Shown piece after piece: positions 10,450 through 21,316 of a stretch of DNA of 64,000 bases. This DNA is from Triatoma infestans (lineage: Eukaryota > Arthropoda > Insecta > Hemiptera > Reduviidae), in NCBI GenBank assembly GCA_011037195.1, contig JAAEAF010004290.1, positions 1-64,000 on the forward strand. The letters run 5' to 3'. The position numbers were made by a program, and so were the translations under genes. Position 1 is the stretch's first letter; each line of letters begins with the position of its first letter. Under the pieces are notes generated by a model that saw only the letters and a list, made by a program, of their open reading frames with translations, had not been told where the DNA came from and made no database searches.

Positions 10450-11490
10450 TCATCGTCACACACTTATTTTATTTATTTACAAATCATAATATGGGCTAGC
10501 TCACCAAGAGCTTTCACATAGAGATTAGAGGTAAAATATGTTATTTCATAAATCTTGGTAGAGTCGCGGTTTCAGTCTTCTAGAGTGAGTAGGTTCCCCT
10601 ATGTTGTAGTGGGACGTTGAGGATAGTGTGTGAAGTGTGAGGAAGAAGTTGTCTGTTAATTTAGTCATGTGTGTGTGAATATCTGTAATGTCTAGTTCTC
10701 TGTGCATTTGTGTGTTTCTGGTGAACCAAGGGGCTCTTAAAGCAATTCGGAGTACTTTGTTTTGAAATGTCTGAAGTCGTTTCGTCGTGTGTTGCTGGCA
10801 GTTATCCATACTGGGCAAGCGTATGTCAACAGAGGTCTGAGAAGCGTCTTATAAAGAAGTACTGTACAGGAGTGTTTGAGTGGTGTGTTTCTGTTTATAA
10901 GTGGATATAACTGTTTCAGTCGGCTGTATGCTTGTTGTAGTTTGTTGTTAATGTGTAGTCTCCAGGTGAGTCTGGTGTCAAGGATTACACCAAGATAGCG
11001 CACTCCTTGGTCCTTCGGTTTCCAGGGTATTTCCTGGTTGTTTAGTTTTAGTCGCCGAAGGTCTTCATTTTGAAATCTCCGAAGAGAAAAAATTTTTGCT
11101 TCTGTTTTAGTGATGTTGAGACGTAGCTTCCGACGATGTTGGAACCATTTTATAATGATGTCTATAGTTGTTTGTAAGTCAGTGATGCTTTGGTCCATGT
11201 TGTCGTTAGTTGAGGCTATCATTGTGTCATCTGCGTATGTGGCTAAAGTAGCTGATGTTGGTTCAGGTATGTCCGAACAGTAAATGTTAAAGAGTATAGG
11301 ACTGATGATTGCACCTTGTGGTAGCCCCGCGAGAATTTGGCGTCTAGTACTATATGTGTTGTTGACTCTTACCTGAAATGTTCTGGCCCTTAAAAAGGAT
11401 CCTATGATTTGAGTAATGTAGTCAGGTGCGTTTGTGTGTCTGAGCATCTTCACACACGAATTCGACTGTCTAAAAAAAAAGTACCAACCA
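10450..11490 (-). mobile_element. 5'-truncated Jockey-clade LINE with partial reverse transcriptase
   Basis: The minus-strand frame 10737-11540 encodes the palm and thumb of a reverse transcriptase: GLPQGAIISPILFNIY (about 11295-11345), the catalytic TYADDTMIAS (about 11210-11240), then GVRYLGVILDTRLTW and LLRPLLTYACPVW. A second frame, 10546-10818, carries the post-RT tail (LQTFQNKVLRIALRAPWF), offset by a frameshift near 10810. Fingers, the endonuclease and ORF1 are absent, and the LINE-like sequence stops near 11490. The 3' side ends in AT-rich aataaaata-type sequence near 10465-10485. YADD is intact, but the copy cannot encode a complete protein. Confidence 0.85.
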
Positions 11491-12050
11491 AATCGCGATC
11501 TTGTTAGTGCTGGGCCTGACATGGGTCTACTAGCTATCAAGTCTACTTCTCAGTGACTCTCTGGACTTATAAGTTATCCTTGATAGCTATAAGAAACCGA
11601 TTGCGTGAACTCAGAGCGTAAGAAATCAGTCGTTCCGATCTGTCGTGACCCTTCTACGACCAATTCTAAGTTTCTGACCGTATTCCCTAGTTTTCCAAAA
11701 CTGTATGATTGCTTGATGATTGATGGAGAACGTGACAAACCTAAAAGTTCAGCGACATATCGTATGCTATGTCCTTACTCGGCAAGAAAGACCGTACTGA
11801 CGGCATGGTAAAAAAAAATGACTATTTTTCTGTTAATAACGTTAAGCAAAAAAAAAAAAAAAAAAAAAGAAAGTAATTTAACGACTAAATTAAAAAATAA
11901 TGTGGAATTAAAAAAAAAAAATCATTACGATGTCTGTACAAGACCAGAAAGCCATCTACTGAATTTCTCTACGGTCTTCAATTTTTATTCTCAAGAATGT
12001 TGGGAGTTTTTAGTTTAGGAGTGATTGAAGATATTTATAATAGTAAATAT
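11491..12050. other. Unassigned DNA with A runs
   Basis: Contains an open frame at 11605-11811 of no recognisable family, a 19-bp A run near 11849-11868 and a second A run near 11910-11920. Nothing else supported. Confidence 0.45.
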
Positions 12051-12052
12051 CG

Positions 12053-12262
12053 AGGGAAGGGAATATTGCTAAGTGGTTAGCGTACTGGACTCCCACGCGG
12101 AGGACCCGGGTTCGAGTCCAGCTGTGCTACTCTTAGATTTTTTCTTCCTAGAAGCTTCTACAGCTCGCCTGTAACGAGAGAACACTGTCCGGAGGCCGGC
12201 AGTGCACTGGAAAGGCTGCGGGCGCCAATGACCATAGATGTTGACGCGCCTTTTAGTTATAA
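12053..12262 (+). repeat. tRNA-derived SINE
   Basis: Same family as 6081-6300 but without its long 5' flank. The A-box region is diverged (tgctaagtggttagcg), the B box is gggttcgagtcc near 12108-12119, and the body (cttcctagaagc..ctacagctc; aacactgtccggaggcc) is well preserved. The 3' end reads ccaatgaccatagat then gacgcgcc, matching the other short-form copies. Confidence 0.85.
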
Positions 12263-12467
12263 ATATAAATATACCAAAGCTAGTACAAAATACACGGTAA
12301 TTGTGTTTTTATAAATAACAATAAAATCTGATGTGAAACACTCACATGAATGTCTCTTACTCCAATTTACATAGTTATATAGTCTCTACTTTATCGAACT
12401 ATTAGATGCGTACAACACTTCTTCTTATTATAATTTATTGGTTTAATTGCACTAATAATTAGTTTGA

Positions 12468-13925
12468 TTCCGTTTTTTATGTTGTTGCAAGAAACCAGAT
12501 TTTGATTTAATTAGTTCATGCTTAGATTTGTATCTTTATAGTAAACTTTCGATACTTTGTAAACAGCGCCATATACATAAAATTAATATAATGTATAGCC
12601 TAAAAACTCCAGGTTTAAGAAACGGTTTTTAACTGAATATTGTGAATTCCTCGGAGAAAATTTTGTGGGTGTTTAACATCAATTTTATTTTCAAGGGAAA
12701 TATTTTCAATACAGAATATTATTTTGTTCAATTAGTATAAACGGCTAAATATAAAATGGCTGACCTTGCATTTCCAACTAATTATCTTTTGCTTTCTTTT
12801 TCAACAATGAAATAAAAATTCTGAATTTCTTCTTATTAGCTCATATTAATAATTACTATATATTATATTTTAATTGTAAAATGATAAATATTATGTCAGA
12901 AATAATTTGATTTTTTGCATTTTTTTTTTATATGAAATTTTTTATTGCACAATTTGATAATTTATGAAATACTTACGAAAGGAAAATTAGTGTAATATTC
13001 TAAACTGTTTTTAATCAAAGAAATAATTAGCTATAAATAATTTAACCAATCGCATTGTAGAAGAAGAAGTTGTCAAAAGTGGGCATGGCCAATATGATGA
13101 TTTTAAATTTCTGATTGGCTTTTAACATACACCTCCTCATTTCACATCTTCTATTTTGCACTGTGATTGGTTAATTATTTATAGCTAATTATTTCTATGA
13201 AAAATCTAGTTTAGAATTTTTCTACTAATTTTCCCTTTCGTAGGTATTTTATAAATTATCAAATTATCAAAAAATGCAAAAAAAATCAAGTTATTTCAAA
13301 CATAATATATATACTAATAATTTTAATGAGAGCTATAAAGAAAAAAAATTGATAATTTTCATTCCATTATTGAAAAAGAAAGCGAAAGAGAATTAGACAG
13401 AAATGCAAGGTCCGCCATTTTGTATTTGGCCGTTTATACTAATGGAACAAAATAAAATTGATGTTAAACACAAAATTTCACAAAATTTTCCCAAATGAAT
13501 TTGTATTATTCAATTAAAAATCTTTTTTAGTCCTGGAGTTTTTTAGCTATTCATTATTTATTGTCCTTAATTTTATGTTGATGATGCAGTCTACAAATTA
13601 TTGAAAGAATACTATAACGATAGATCTACGCATGAGCTAAATTCAAGCAAAATCTAGTTTCAGAGACATTTTCCGTGGTAGCTTGTTTCATGTTGTGGTC
13701 ATCGACCGGTTTCAGGCGTTCGCCCATCTTCAGGATGCGTTTTTCAGACAGTGTGACAACACAGACTGAAAAACGCATTCTGAAAATGGGCGAACGCCCG
13801 AAACCGGTCGATGACCAAAAAATGAAGCAGACTACCACGGAAAATCTTTCTGATGCTTTCCAGCTCTGCGGAACCAACCACCACAACAAAATTTAGTTTC
13901 TCACACAACGTAAAAAAAATGAAAA
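12468..13925. mobile_element. Long palindromic (foldback-like) element
   Basis: Two arms of roughly 600 bp are inverted copies around a centre near 13105. Paired blocks include: caagaaaccagattttg (12495-12511) with its complement at 13889-13905; aaactccaggttta (12604) with 13530; the catcaattttatttt block (12678) with 13450; taaacggctaaatataaaatgg (12738) with 13410; aattagctataaata (13027) with 13175. The right arm is split by the ribozyme unit 13662-13886. No transposase is encoded, and arms this long suggest a foldback element or an inverted duplication. Ends and target duplication are not resolved. Confidence 0.75.
13662..13886. mobile_element. Inverted-arm hammerhead unit A (PLE-like)
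   Basis: Flanked by caaaatctagtttc (13648-13661) and caaaatttagtttc (13887-13900), a 14-bp target-site duplication with one mismatch. The left arm carries the ribozyme-like core in reverse complement (13700-13738), the right arm in forward orientation (13774-13812). Only a very short spacer separates the arms, so this is a compact copy. The right tail reads ctttccagctctgcgg then aaccaaccaccacaac, shared by the other units. The forward core is mutated (CTGAAAA). Confidence 0.8.
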
Positions 13926-14480
13926 AACCGTTCAGTGAAAAATGCATTTCCGGTTTACTAGTTTTATTAAAACTCGGAATTTCGGCAATCTACATATTTC
14001 TACTTAATTTTGTTAGATGGTTAAGTATCATCACTTTAGAGGAAAACATCAACATCAATCCCTCCCTCAAAAGCCCGGTTAAATAACTTTACCCGAAGAT
14101 GTGTTTCAAATAATAGTTGTAAATCATTATATATGTAGTTTACATACTTAGTTTACAACAACATATTTAATTCTAATTAATCTTATTTGGGTAATAGAAT
14201 TGTGTAATGAACTGAAGTAGCACTTCAGTAGCGAAACCTAACCCCAGCCGTTCCCCGAAAGTGCCCTTAAATGAATTTTTCCAAAAGAAATGTTTCAAAT
14301 AAATGTTGTACATCATCGTATGTATAGCTGAATGACATAAGTTTAAAGAAAGAAAATCATTGGTAGAATTTCTGAGAAAATCGCAAAAAAGTGGAAAAAA
14401 AAACTCTTTAGTAAGATTTCTTCTGGGAAGGTAAACTTCTGGTTGAGGAATTTGTAAGTTTTGACACATAACTTACTTTC
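13926..14480 (+). repeat. Unclassified dispersed repeat, copy 2, with flanking AT-rich DNA
   Basis: At 14260-14480 are the blocks described at 7110-7340: gttccccgaaagtgcc, aaatgtttcaaataaatgtt, taagtttaaagaaag, gagaaaatcgcaaaaaa and ggttgaggaattt. A further atgtgtttcaaataat block lies at 14098-14114, so the unit may be partly tandem. 14481-15060 shows nothing recognisable. Confidence 0.5.
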
Positions 14481-15060
14481 ACAGATACTTTTTATTTTGA
14501 CTTTTTATTTTGTTCTTAGAAATGGATATTTCCCGTGCAAACTCAATATCGAAAGTTTGGCAGGATTGCAATATTACCACTTACTTGGTGATCATATACT
14601 ACTACCTACTGGAGTGTAGCTGCCTCCATTGCAACCTATAAATGTATTTGTTATGTGTAGAGGCACAAAGGCTTGGACCTTCATGGTATTTACTGAACTT
14701 CATCACTTACAGTTTCTCATCTCAGTTTCATATCTTTCAGAAATCTGACGTGAGATATTCAAGCGACTTTTTCTTTACTACAATTATTACAATTGTAATC
14801 GCGACAAATTTTATTTAATCATTAAATTTTACACAGAAGTCATTTAACATAAATGTAGAGAGATGAGGTATATATTGGTCAGCATGGTTGACAGGTAGAA
14901 ATAGAATGCCTTCACATTATAATCTAGAAGACAGGATCAAAACATTGCAGAAATTCAAATGATATTTGCAATATATTGTCACAGATTCCTCTGTACATCC
15001 TAAAATACATTTATCCAATCCCAATATACATTTATTTATTATATTATAATAAAATTGATA

Positions 15061-15441
15061 GTGTAATGGGTATTCGAATCATTATAGATTTATGGGATCC
15101 GAAGAGCGAAGTAGCAGACATTAAATGAATGAAACTTAGTTGCTCCCCATCTAGGCCAGGCTATGGAGGGAGTATTCGATTCATATATATGTATATATAT
15201 AAAGCGACAGCAGAACAGTCAGAAAAGTTTACAACTGCACATCAGTCAGCAACCTATCTGCTATCTTCTTAATCAGCCAGTCTGTCTCTTTATATTTCTC
15301 TCGCTACCTAACTTCTATTTTACTGTAAAGTACTTGAAATTTGTATGTTGTATTCATTATACGGTGTTCAGCATATCATCTAGTTTATTTCTCTAAAATC
15401 CATTCCCTCTAATTCACTCTCTCCTTGTCACACTCATTATA
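15061..15441 (+). repeat. Probable solo LTR, copy 1
   Basis: About 380 bp similar over its whole length to 49487-49880. It starts with taatggg..ttcgaatc..aggatcc, has a TATA-like box (tatatatataaag, 15190-15203), and then the shared stretch agtcagcaacctatct, agccagtctgtctctttata, ctctcgctacctaact and ttcagc..atctagttt. A TATA box followed by a transcribed leader, and two dispersed copies without internal coding sequence, fit solo LTRs. Exact termini and target duplications were not resolved, so another repeat class is possible. Confidence 0.55.
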
Positions 15442-16460
15442 GAAAGATAGAAGGCATACGCGATAGTCGCAACCGCTTAGGACCCTGTGCTCTGACTAAT
15501 AAACAATCAATGAAGTTATGATACCAACAGAAAGTTGTAATAATTATAATAAATACTATTTTATCTATGTTTCAAAAACTATATCGCCAATTTTGTCAAT
15601 TTCAAGATATTTAATCACTTATAGTTCATATAAAAGTTGTGTTAATTTTTTTTTTTTTTTTTTAAATAATTTTAACTTACGATGTTCGTAAAAATTAATA
15701 ACTTAGATTTTCGAAACCAAAGAATGAAATCTTTTCTTCTTTCGTGATTGTTTTCAATTCCATCAAATGCACATGAAGAAATCTGGACCTTTATTCCAAA
15801 TTTTGAGTATCAAGGAAATATTTCACCCAAATTTGTTTAATGTTTACTTACGATCCAGCCCTAAGCCTGATATCAAGAGTTGTTACTAGTAAAATGAATT
15901 TTTTATTATGAATTTTTGGGGAATTTCATTTATTAAATCACATCAAAATAATATTGTATATTTTCTTGCAGTTTTTTTTCTTTTGTGATCTTATCGTAAA
16001 AATCTTGTAACATTGCAGTATAACAGAGCTCAGTAATGACGTAACTTTTCTCAAGAGGACTAAATTTTGTCCCAAGTGTTTTCTGTTAATCTTTATTTGG
16101 ACAGAATGGTGTTTTGATAATTACTGTTTTAACATTTGAAAGGTAGTAATTTAAAAATTAATTTACCTATATACTTTCTACTAAACAACTTTATATATTA
16201 CATAAAACCTTTCTCTAATATAGATAAAAGTAGAGATAGACATTTGTGTGACTTAATTTGTTGCTACTTATAATTGCTACTGTAACCCACAACATCGAAC
16301 CGAAAATGTTTTATTATGGTGCGTTAATTTTATACTTTCATAAGTCTGATTAATAATAATTATTATTATATTGATAATAATATCTTTAATCATTAAGAAA
16401 CATAAATAATATAACTAAGAAAAGTATTTTTTTAAATTTTTAAATTAACAATTTAAATAG
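15442..16460. other. AT-rich spacer
   Basis: No gene recognised. A T run lies at 15645-15663. The stretch 16205-16275 (ctctaatatagataaaagtagagat...tgtgacttaatttgttgctac) resembles the spacer between the arms of unit B about 380 bp downstream. Confidence 0.5.
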
Positions 16461-16847
16461 ATCAGAGACATTTTCCATGGTAGCCTGCTTCATTTTGTGG
16501 TAATCGATCAGTTTCGGGCGTTCGCCCATTTTCAGGATGAGCTTGTCAGACAGTGTGATAACATAGAGTAAATTCAATTTATTCACTCTAATATAGATAT
16601 AATACATTTATAGATAAAAGTAGAGATGGAAATTAATGTGACTTATTTTATTGTTACTTCATTAAGTTGAGTTGAGTTGAGTGTATAAACTGAATTTGCT
16701 CTGTGCAAGTCTGTGTTATCACACTGTCTGACAAACGCACACTGAAGATGGGCGTACGCCTGAAACCGGTCGATGATCACAAAATGAAGCAGGCTAGCAC
16801 GGAAAATGTCTCTGATGCTTTCCAGCTCTGCAGAACCAACCACCACA
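16461..16847. mobile_element. Inverted-arm hammerhead unit B (PLE-like)
   Basis: The exact 13-bp direct repeat acaatttaaatag lies at 16448-16460 and 16848-16860. The reverse-complement core is at 16502-16540 and the forward core at 16737-16776. The forward core has CTGAAGA, helix II GGGC..GCCT, GAAA and ACCGGTC followed by GATG. The spacer between arms (about 16575-16665) resembles flanking DNA at 16205-16275. The right tail ctttccagctctgc then aaccaaccaccacaac matches unit A. No protein is encoded. Confidence 0.85.
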
Positions 16848-16860
16848 ACAATTTAAATAG

Positions 16861-17505
16861 GTATTCATTTTTATAGGGCTCCTACGTTAAACAGCTGTGC
16901 AGGGCCCAGCGATATCTATCTGCAGCCCTGGATAGATTTATATGGTTAATCGAACTTTAAACAAAATTGATGTAGCAGTTTTTAAGGAAAATTTCAAAAT
17001 CTTAGAAACTTCTTTTGTAAAGTCGCACTTCAGGTTAACAGATTTTCTTCCACTTTAGAATTCTAACAATTATAGTGAGTTTCTTCCTCTGTATGGATGT
17101 TAGGGATTTTATTGAAATGAATTTTATTGTACGCTTTTCGGTCCTTGAAAATCTTGATCATTAAGATGTTTGAAACTAATATATGCATATCAAACATTTC
17201 TCCTTCTTTTCCGTACAATCGTATCTGTAGCTACTCCGCATGATTACAGACAATCTGTTCGTCTTTCTTTATCACATATGGGATATAGGAGTAATTTCTC
17301 CTTTTATGTAGCTGTTGCCTTCTTGACTAACAAGGCCGTTTCAACCTCTTCAAAGAACAGTTTTTTGCTTGCCGGTAATGAGCTGCTTTTTGGTATACCC
17401 AACGCATGTATCTATTTGTCCACGAATGCCTGGCTTCAAGAGATACTAATACCATTCTCAATCGCCTTATCGGTAGAAATTCTGTAGTGCCCTGTTCTTT
17501 GTAGT
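16861..17505. other. Unassigned DNA with a weak minus-strand coding relic
   Basis: The minus strand around 17200-17480 has fragments such as HALGIPKSSSLPASKKLFFEE, interrupted by stops. They loosely recall the DNA-binding part of pogo-type transposases, but too weakly to call. A plus-strand frame 17170-17487 shows no family features. Confidence 0.3.
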
Positions 17506-17517
17506 GTACTAAGACTT

Positions 17518-17822
17518 CTTGTGGTTGGGTCCGCTGTGCTAGAAAGCATCAAAAATACTTTCCGTGATAGCCTGATTCTTTTCGCTTTCATCGACCGGTG
17601 TCAGACGTTCACGCCTGTCATCAAGATGTTTTACCAAAATGGTGTGATAACGTAGACTTGTACAGAGCAAATTTTGTTTATAATGTGTCTAAGCTAAATT
17701 TGCTCTGTGCCAATCTATGATCTCACACTTTTTCGAAAAATATCCTGATAATGGGCGAATGTCCGAAACAGGTCGATGACCACGAAAACTGTGGTAGCAG
17801 GCTATCACGGAAAATATCTCTG
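17518..17822. mobile_element. Inverted-arm hammerhead unit C (PLE-like)
   Basis: The 12-bp direct repeat gtactaagactt lies at 17506-17517 and 17823-17834. Orientation is opposite to unit A: the tail (ttgtggttgggtccgc) is at the left. Cores are at 17589-17629 (reverse) and 17744-17782 (forward: CTGATAA, GGGC/GTCC, GAAACAGGTC then GATG). The mutated CTGATAA suggests decay. It is inserted in the gypsy integrase fragment at its downstream end. Confidence 0.8.
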
Positions 17823-17834
17823 GTACTAAGACTT

Positions 17835-18470
17835 GCTGAAGAACTTCAGCTTTGTGCATTAACTGGAATTTGCTGCTGTTAGCTGCTTCTTAAATATGCG
17901 CAAGACATTTCTGCCAACCCACTAGAACGAGAGTAATGCAGAATAATTGCGATATCAGAGATATTTTCCGTGATAGCCTGTTTCTTTTTGTGGTGATCGA
18001 CCGGTTGCGGGCGTTCACCCATCATCAGGATACTTTTTGTTTGTGGATTAGTTTAAATTCATTCAAATTCTTCCTACCAAGTGTGCCAATCAATCTATAA
18101 CACACAAGATCTTTATAATTATTTTAGGAAACTGCGTCAAAATTTCCAATTTTAAAGTTTCATAACGCTCTGCGGAACCAACCACAACCACAATTAATTG
18201 CGATATGCTTGTTCTAGTTTTTTTTTTTTTTCTAAAATCTTGGAATGCAGCTACTTTGAATTGTGGCAATTTGTCTGTTATAATGTGCTTCGGAAGCCCA
18301 AACCGGGTTAAAGCTACATCGTTTGAGGTTTTTTTTTTAGATTTCATTAGTATTCCTTCAAGCCACTTGCAATATACGTGAATTATCATTAACCAATATA
18401 TCCCTGCAAGCGGTCTGGCAGAATGAATTGAAGATTTAGAACTACTGCCTTGCACATCTCTGCATATCAC
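17835..18470 (-). pseudogene. Ty3/gypsy integrase fragment, split by unit D
   Basis: On the minus strand 18207-18470 reads through the first half of the integrase core: PLAGIYWLMIIHVYCKWLE (about 18350-18415) and RFGLPKHIITDKLPQF (about 18255-18305), the latter containing the second catalytic Asp. The expected N of the usual SDNGPQF motif is altered. After the unit at 17956-18195 and one copy of its target duplication, the protein resumes near 17835-17945 with a SSGLAEM-like stretch covering the catalytic Glu region. No other pol domain or LTR was found next to it. Confidence 0.75.
17956..18195. mobile_element. Inverted-arm hammerhead unit D (PLE-like)
   Basis: The exact 11-bp direct repeat aattgcgatat lies at 17945-17955 and 18196-18206. 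The left head is cagagatattttccg, and the reverse-complement core is at 17996-18032 (helix II GGGT/GCCC, with CTGATGA). The right arm is degraded and keeps only the tail gctctgcggaaccaacc. Inserted into the integrase coding sequence of the surrounding gypsy fragment. Confidence 0.8.
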
Positions 18471-19289
18471 GGCATACTATCTATAAACTTTTATATAGAA
18501 CTCCCTTGGGCTACATTAAAATAATCATTGGCTAAAAATTGATTACATAAAACGTAACATTAATAAGTATCCTTATTTGCCCAACTTTTTTTTTATTACA
18601 AATTGTATTAATTAAGATACAAATAAATACAAAACAAATTTTGCAAATCATCTGTGTGAGTAATGGCATGAACCAGTATTACATAATAAATATATTTAAT
18701 ATAAAATAGAAGTTAAATAGAACAACGTAGTTGTTGAGCGGTGTAATGCGCTAAGTGGTGTGACTTGGTGGGGAGAACTGTATAAAGATAATAAAGGGGG
18801 GAATGACTTCTTCCTGTAGATACTAGTCACGAACTATTTACTACTACTCAATGTTCACTACATGCAGTACATACATATTTCTACATTCTATATCTTTTTT
18901 TTGCCTTTCTTATTTAAACCAATAATATATTCGCTTAGAATAAACAGCTTTCACGGAATAAGTTTACAATTTATTCCCACTATTCACTAATATGATAATA
19001 AAGGTTACAAACGTCTTTTAATAATAAAAAGCTGTCTTCCATTAATATTTTTTGCTAGAAATATAATGTGATTAGTAGACTCTTTAGTATAAAATTTAAT
19101 TTGGATTATTTTCGTAAAGCTCACTTAAGATGTAATCCATAAGATGAATTATGAAGAGCAGGAAACACTGTCAGAGCCAATAATACTTTACAAAAAAAGA
19201 TAAAAAAGCGAATAAAATCAGTGTGAAAACTTTGGTGTGTAAGTGAGCAACAAAATAAGCAAAAGCTCACAATTTAATATTTCTACTGT
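18471..19289. other. AT-rich spacer
   Basis: No gene recognised. A GC-richer patch at 18725-18800 (gttgagcggtgtaatgcgc) has no assignable role. Confidence 0.45.
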
Positions 19290-19410
19290 AACATCATGAA
19301 TTCCTCAGAACCAGAAAAATATTACAAATAATAGTGATAGGTTTATACCTGTGAAGTTAGCATTCCAAGTTAAAAAAAAAATCAGTTTTAATGATGCATC
19401 TGGATAACCA
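19290..19410 (+). repeat. Unclassified dispersed repeat, copy 3 (fragment)
   Basis: Carries ttcctcagaacc, attacaaataatagtgata and gttagcattccaagtt, in the same order as copies at 7110 and 47290. It is cut by the RTE-like insertion at 19411; its last 13 bp (atctggataacca) form the left target-site duplication. Confidence 0.5.
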
Positions 19411-20451
19411 ATGATGAGACTTGGAATTCCCTCCAAATTAATAAGACTTGTCCATGCGACCATGGCTGACACTAACAGTAGTGTCAAGATACAAAAAGAC
19501 CTGTCAAACAAATTCAAATGCGATCAAGGCTTAAGACAGGGAGCCTCCCTTTCATGCACTCTGGGTTTGGACCTGAACCTTAACCTGGGTTTGGAAACAA
19601 TAATTAGAGATGCCAGAATTGAAACCACAGGCACAATCTTCAATAAGAGCGTGCAAATCATAGCGTATGCCGATGACATTTGTATAATTGGAAGGTCTTC
19701 AGCGGTTGTAGAAGAAACCTTTATCTCCTTAGACCGGGCAGCAAGAAACATGGGGCTGGCAGTAAATGAGAATAAGACCTTACAACGGATATGTAAAACT
19801 CATGCATTCAGGTCAACGATTACAACTTTGAAACGTTCGCGTTTTTAAATATCTGGGATCGATGATAACGGCGGATAATGATGTAAAACAGGAGGTAAAC
19901 CAGTGGCTCATGAACGCCAATAAATGCTACTATTGGCTTAGGGGTACATGAAAAGCCGTAATTTATCCAGTACCACAAAATGTGCTCTGTACAAAGTTCT
20001 AATACGCCCTGTTCTGACGTATGGAGCTGAAGCATGGACCATGACCAAAGCGACCAAGCAAAAGCTACTCGTCTTTAAAAGAAGGATTTTAAGAAAGATA
20101 TTTGGTCCAGTCAAGGAAAATGAACAATGGAGAATACGTCAAAACGAGGAATTGGTAAGGTTGTATTCGGAAGTGGATGTTGTTAAATATATCCACTTGG
20201 CAAGACTGCGATGGACAGGCCACGTTGTTAGGATGGAAGAAACTGCCATCCCCAAAAGAGTGCTGTTCGGTGAACCGGGAGGGTAGGCAGAAAATAAGAT
20301 GGCTGGATCAGGTCGCGAATGATGCAAGACAGCTGAACGTCCTGAATCGGTGGTGGATCGTGGCTAAGGATAGAGAACCATGGCGTAGGATTCTTGAGTA
20401 ACCCAGTAATGGGTTGTAGCGCCAAGGAGTAAGTAAGTAAGTAGTAAGTAT
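19411..20451 (+). mobile_element. 5'-truncated RTE-like LINE with target-site duplication
   Basis: The exact 13-bp repeat atctggataacca lies at 19398-19410 and 20452-20464, and the 3' end is a short TAAG tandem tail (about 20428-20450). The first frame (19411-19848) is the reverse transcriptase palm: CDQGLRQGASLSC, then the catalytic IIAYADDICIIGRS (about 19657-19698) and LAVNENKT. The second (19948-20286) is the thumb and post-RT region (LIRPVLTYGAEAWTM, LARLRWTGHVVRMEE). The third (about 20276-20401) carries RQKIRWLDQVANDARQL and DREPWRRILE. Frameshifts near 19810, 19945 and 20280 separate them. YADD is intact. RTE-like is the best family call. Confidence 0.88.
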
Positions 20452-21064
20452 ATCTGGATAACCAGTCGAACCTAATTCCCCAAGCATGGCGGACATATTA
20501 TGAATCAATGGAACACGGGTATCTGGCCAATAAGATAGGATCAAATGTCATCCCTAGATAGAAAACTTTTACTGAAGTGAAGAACGTCTAAGCTCGACTT
20601 ACATTTAACATTCGAATCTAGAAATGAAACTGTTCTTCACGAACATAGGAGTTACACAGGAACTTCTTTACAACATCCGGATGGCTCTGTAATCAGGGCC
20701 GATAATTTAAATACAGTAACTCGCCACTCAGCTTCAGGAACCAAAGAAGATCATGTATAATTCATTGTAAAGAAATTCTCTTTACAAACTCTTTCTAAGA
20801 TTTCTAGATTTAATTTATAAAATAACGAAATTAATTCGTGTTTATTATTATTTTTTGCAATTATACCGGGTGTTTCAGAATTGCACTGCACGGCACTATT
20901 TTAGGTATATGTTCTGTAGCAAAAATAAACATAAAAGTTCATATACACATATGTTTTAAATAAATTTATTACAGAGATATTTGGGCATAAAGATATTTAT
21001 TTAACAACACAATAATTCAGAGTAACTGTTGCACACTAACACTAACTAACACAATTGCATTCAT

Positions 21065-21316
21065 CAGAGACATTTTCCGTGGTACCCTGCTTCATTTTGT
21101 GGTCATCGACTGGTTTCGGGCGTTCGCCCGCCCATCTTCAGGATGCGCCCAACTGAACTCTATTTGTAAACTGAATTTGACTGTATAAACTGAATTTGCT
21201 CTGTGCAAGTCTGTGATATCACACTGTCTGACAAACGCATCCTGAAGATGGGCGAACGCCCGAAACCGGTCGAGAACCACAAAATGAAGCAGTCGATACC
21301 ATGGAAAATGTCTCTG
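21065..21316. mobile_element. Inverted-arm hammerhead unit E (PLE-like)
   Basis: The left arm starts cagagacattttccg; the reverse-complement core is near 21106-21146 with a duplicated 'cgcc'. The forward core is at 21238-21274: CATC, CTGAAGA, GGGC/GCCC, GAAA, ACCGGTC, then GAGA. The core is intact, but helix I pairing is reduced. Unlike other units the gctctgcgg tail is absent. The inverted symmetry continues about 15 bp outward (acaattgcattcat at 21051-21064 against its complement at 21317-21331), so no direct target duplication is visible. Confidence 0.75.

Noticed and set aside
13626..14086. Cluster of four overlapping ORFs on both strands
   Set aside because: Created by the inverted symmetry of unit A and the end of the palindrome, not by coding.
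17170..17490. Possible pogo/Tigger DNA-binding domain on the minus strand (ALGIPKSSSLPASKK)
   Set aside because: Only one short stretch recalls the family, stops interrupt it, and no DDE domain follows.
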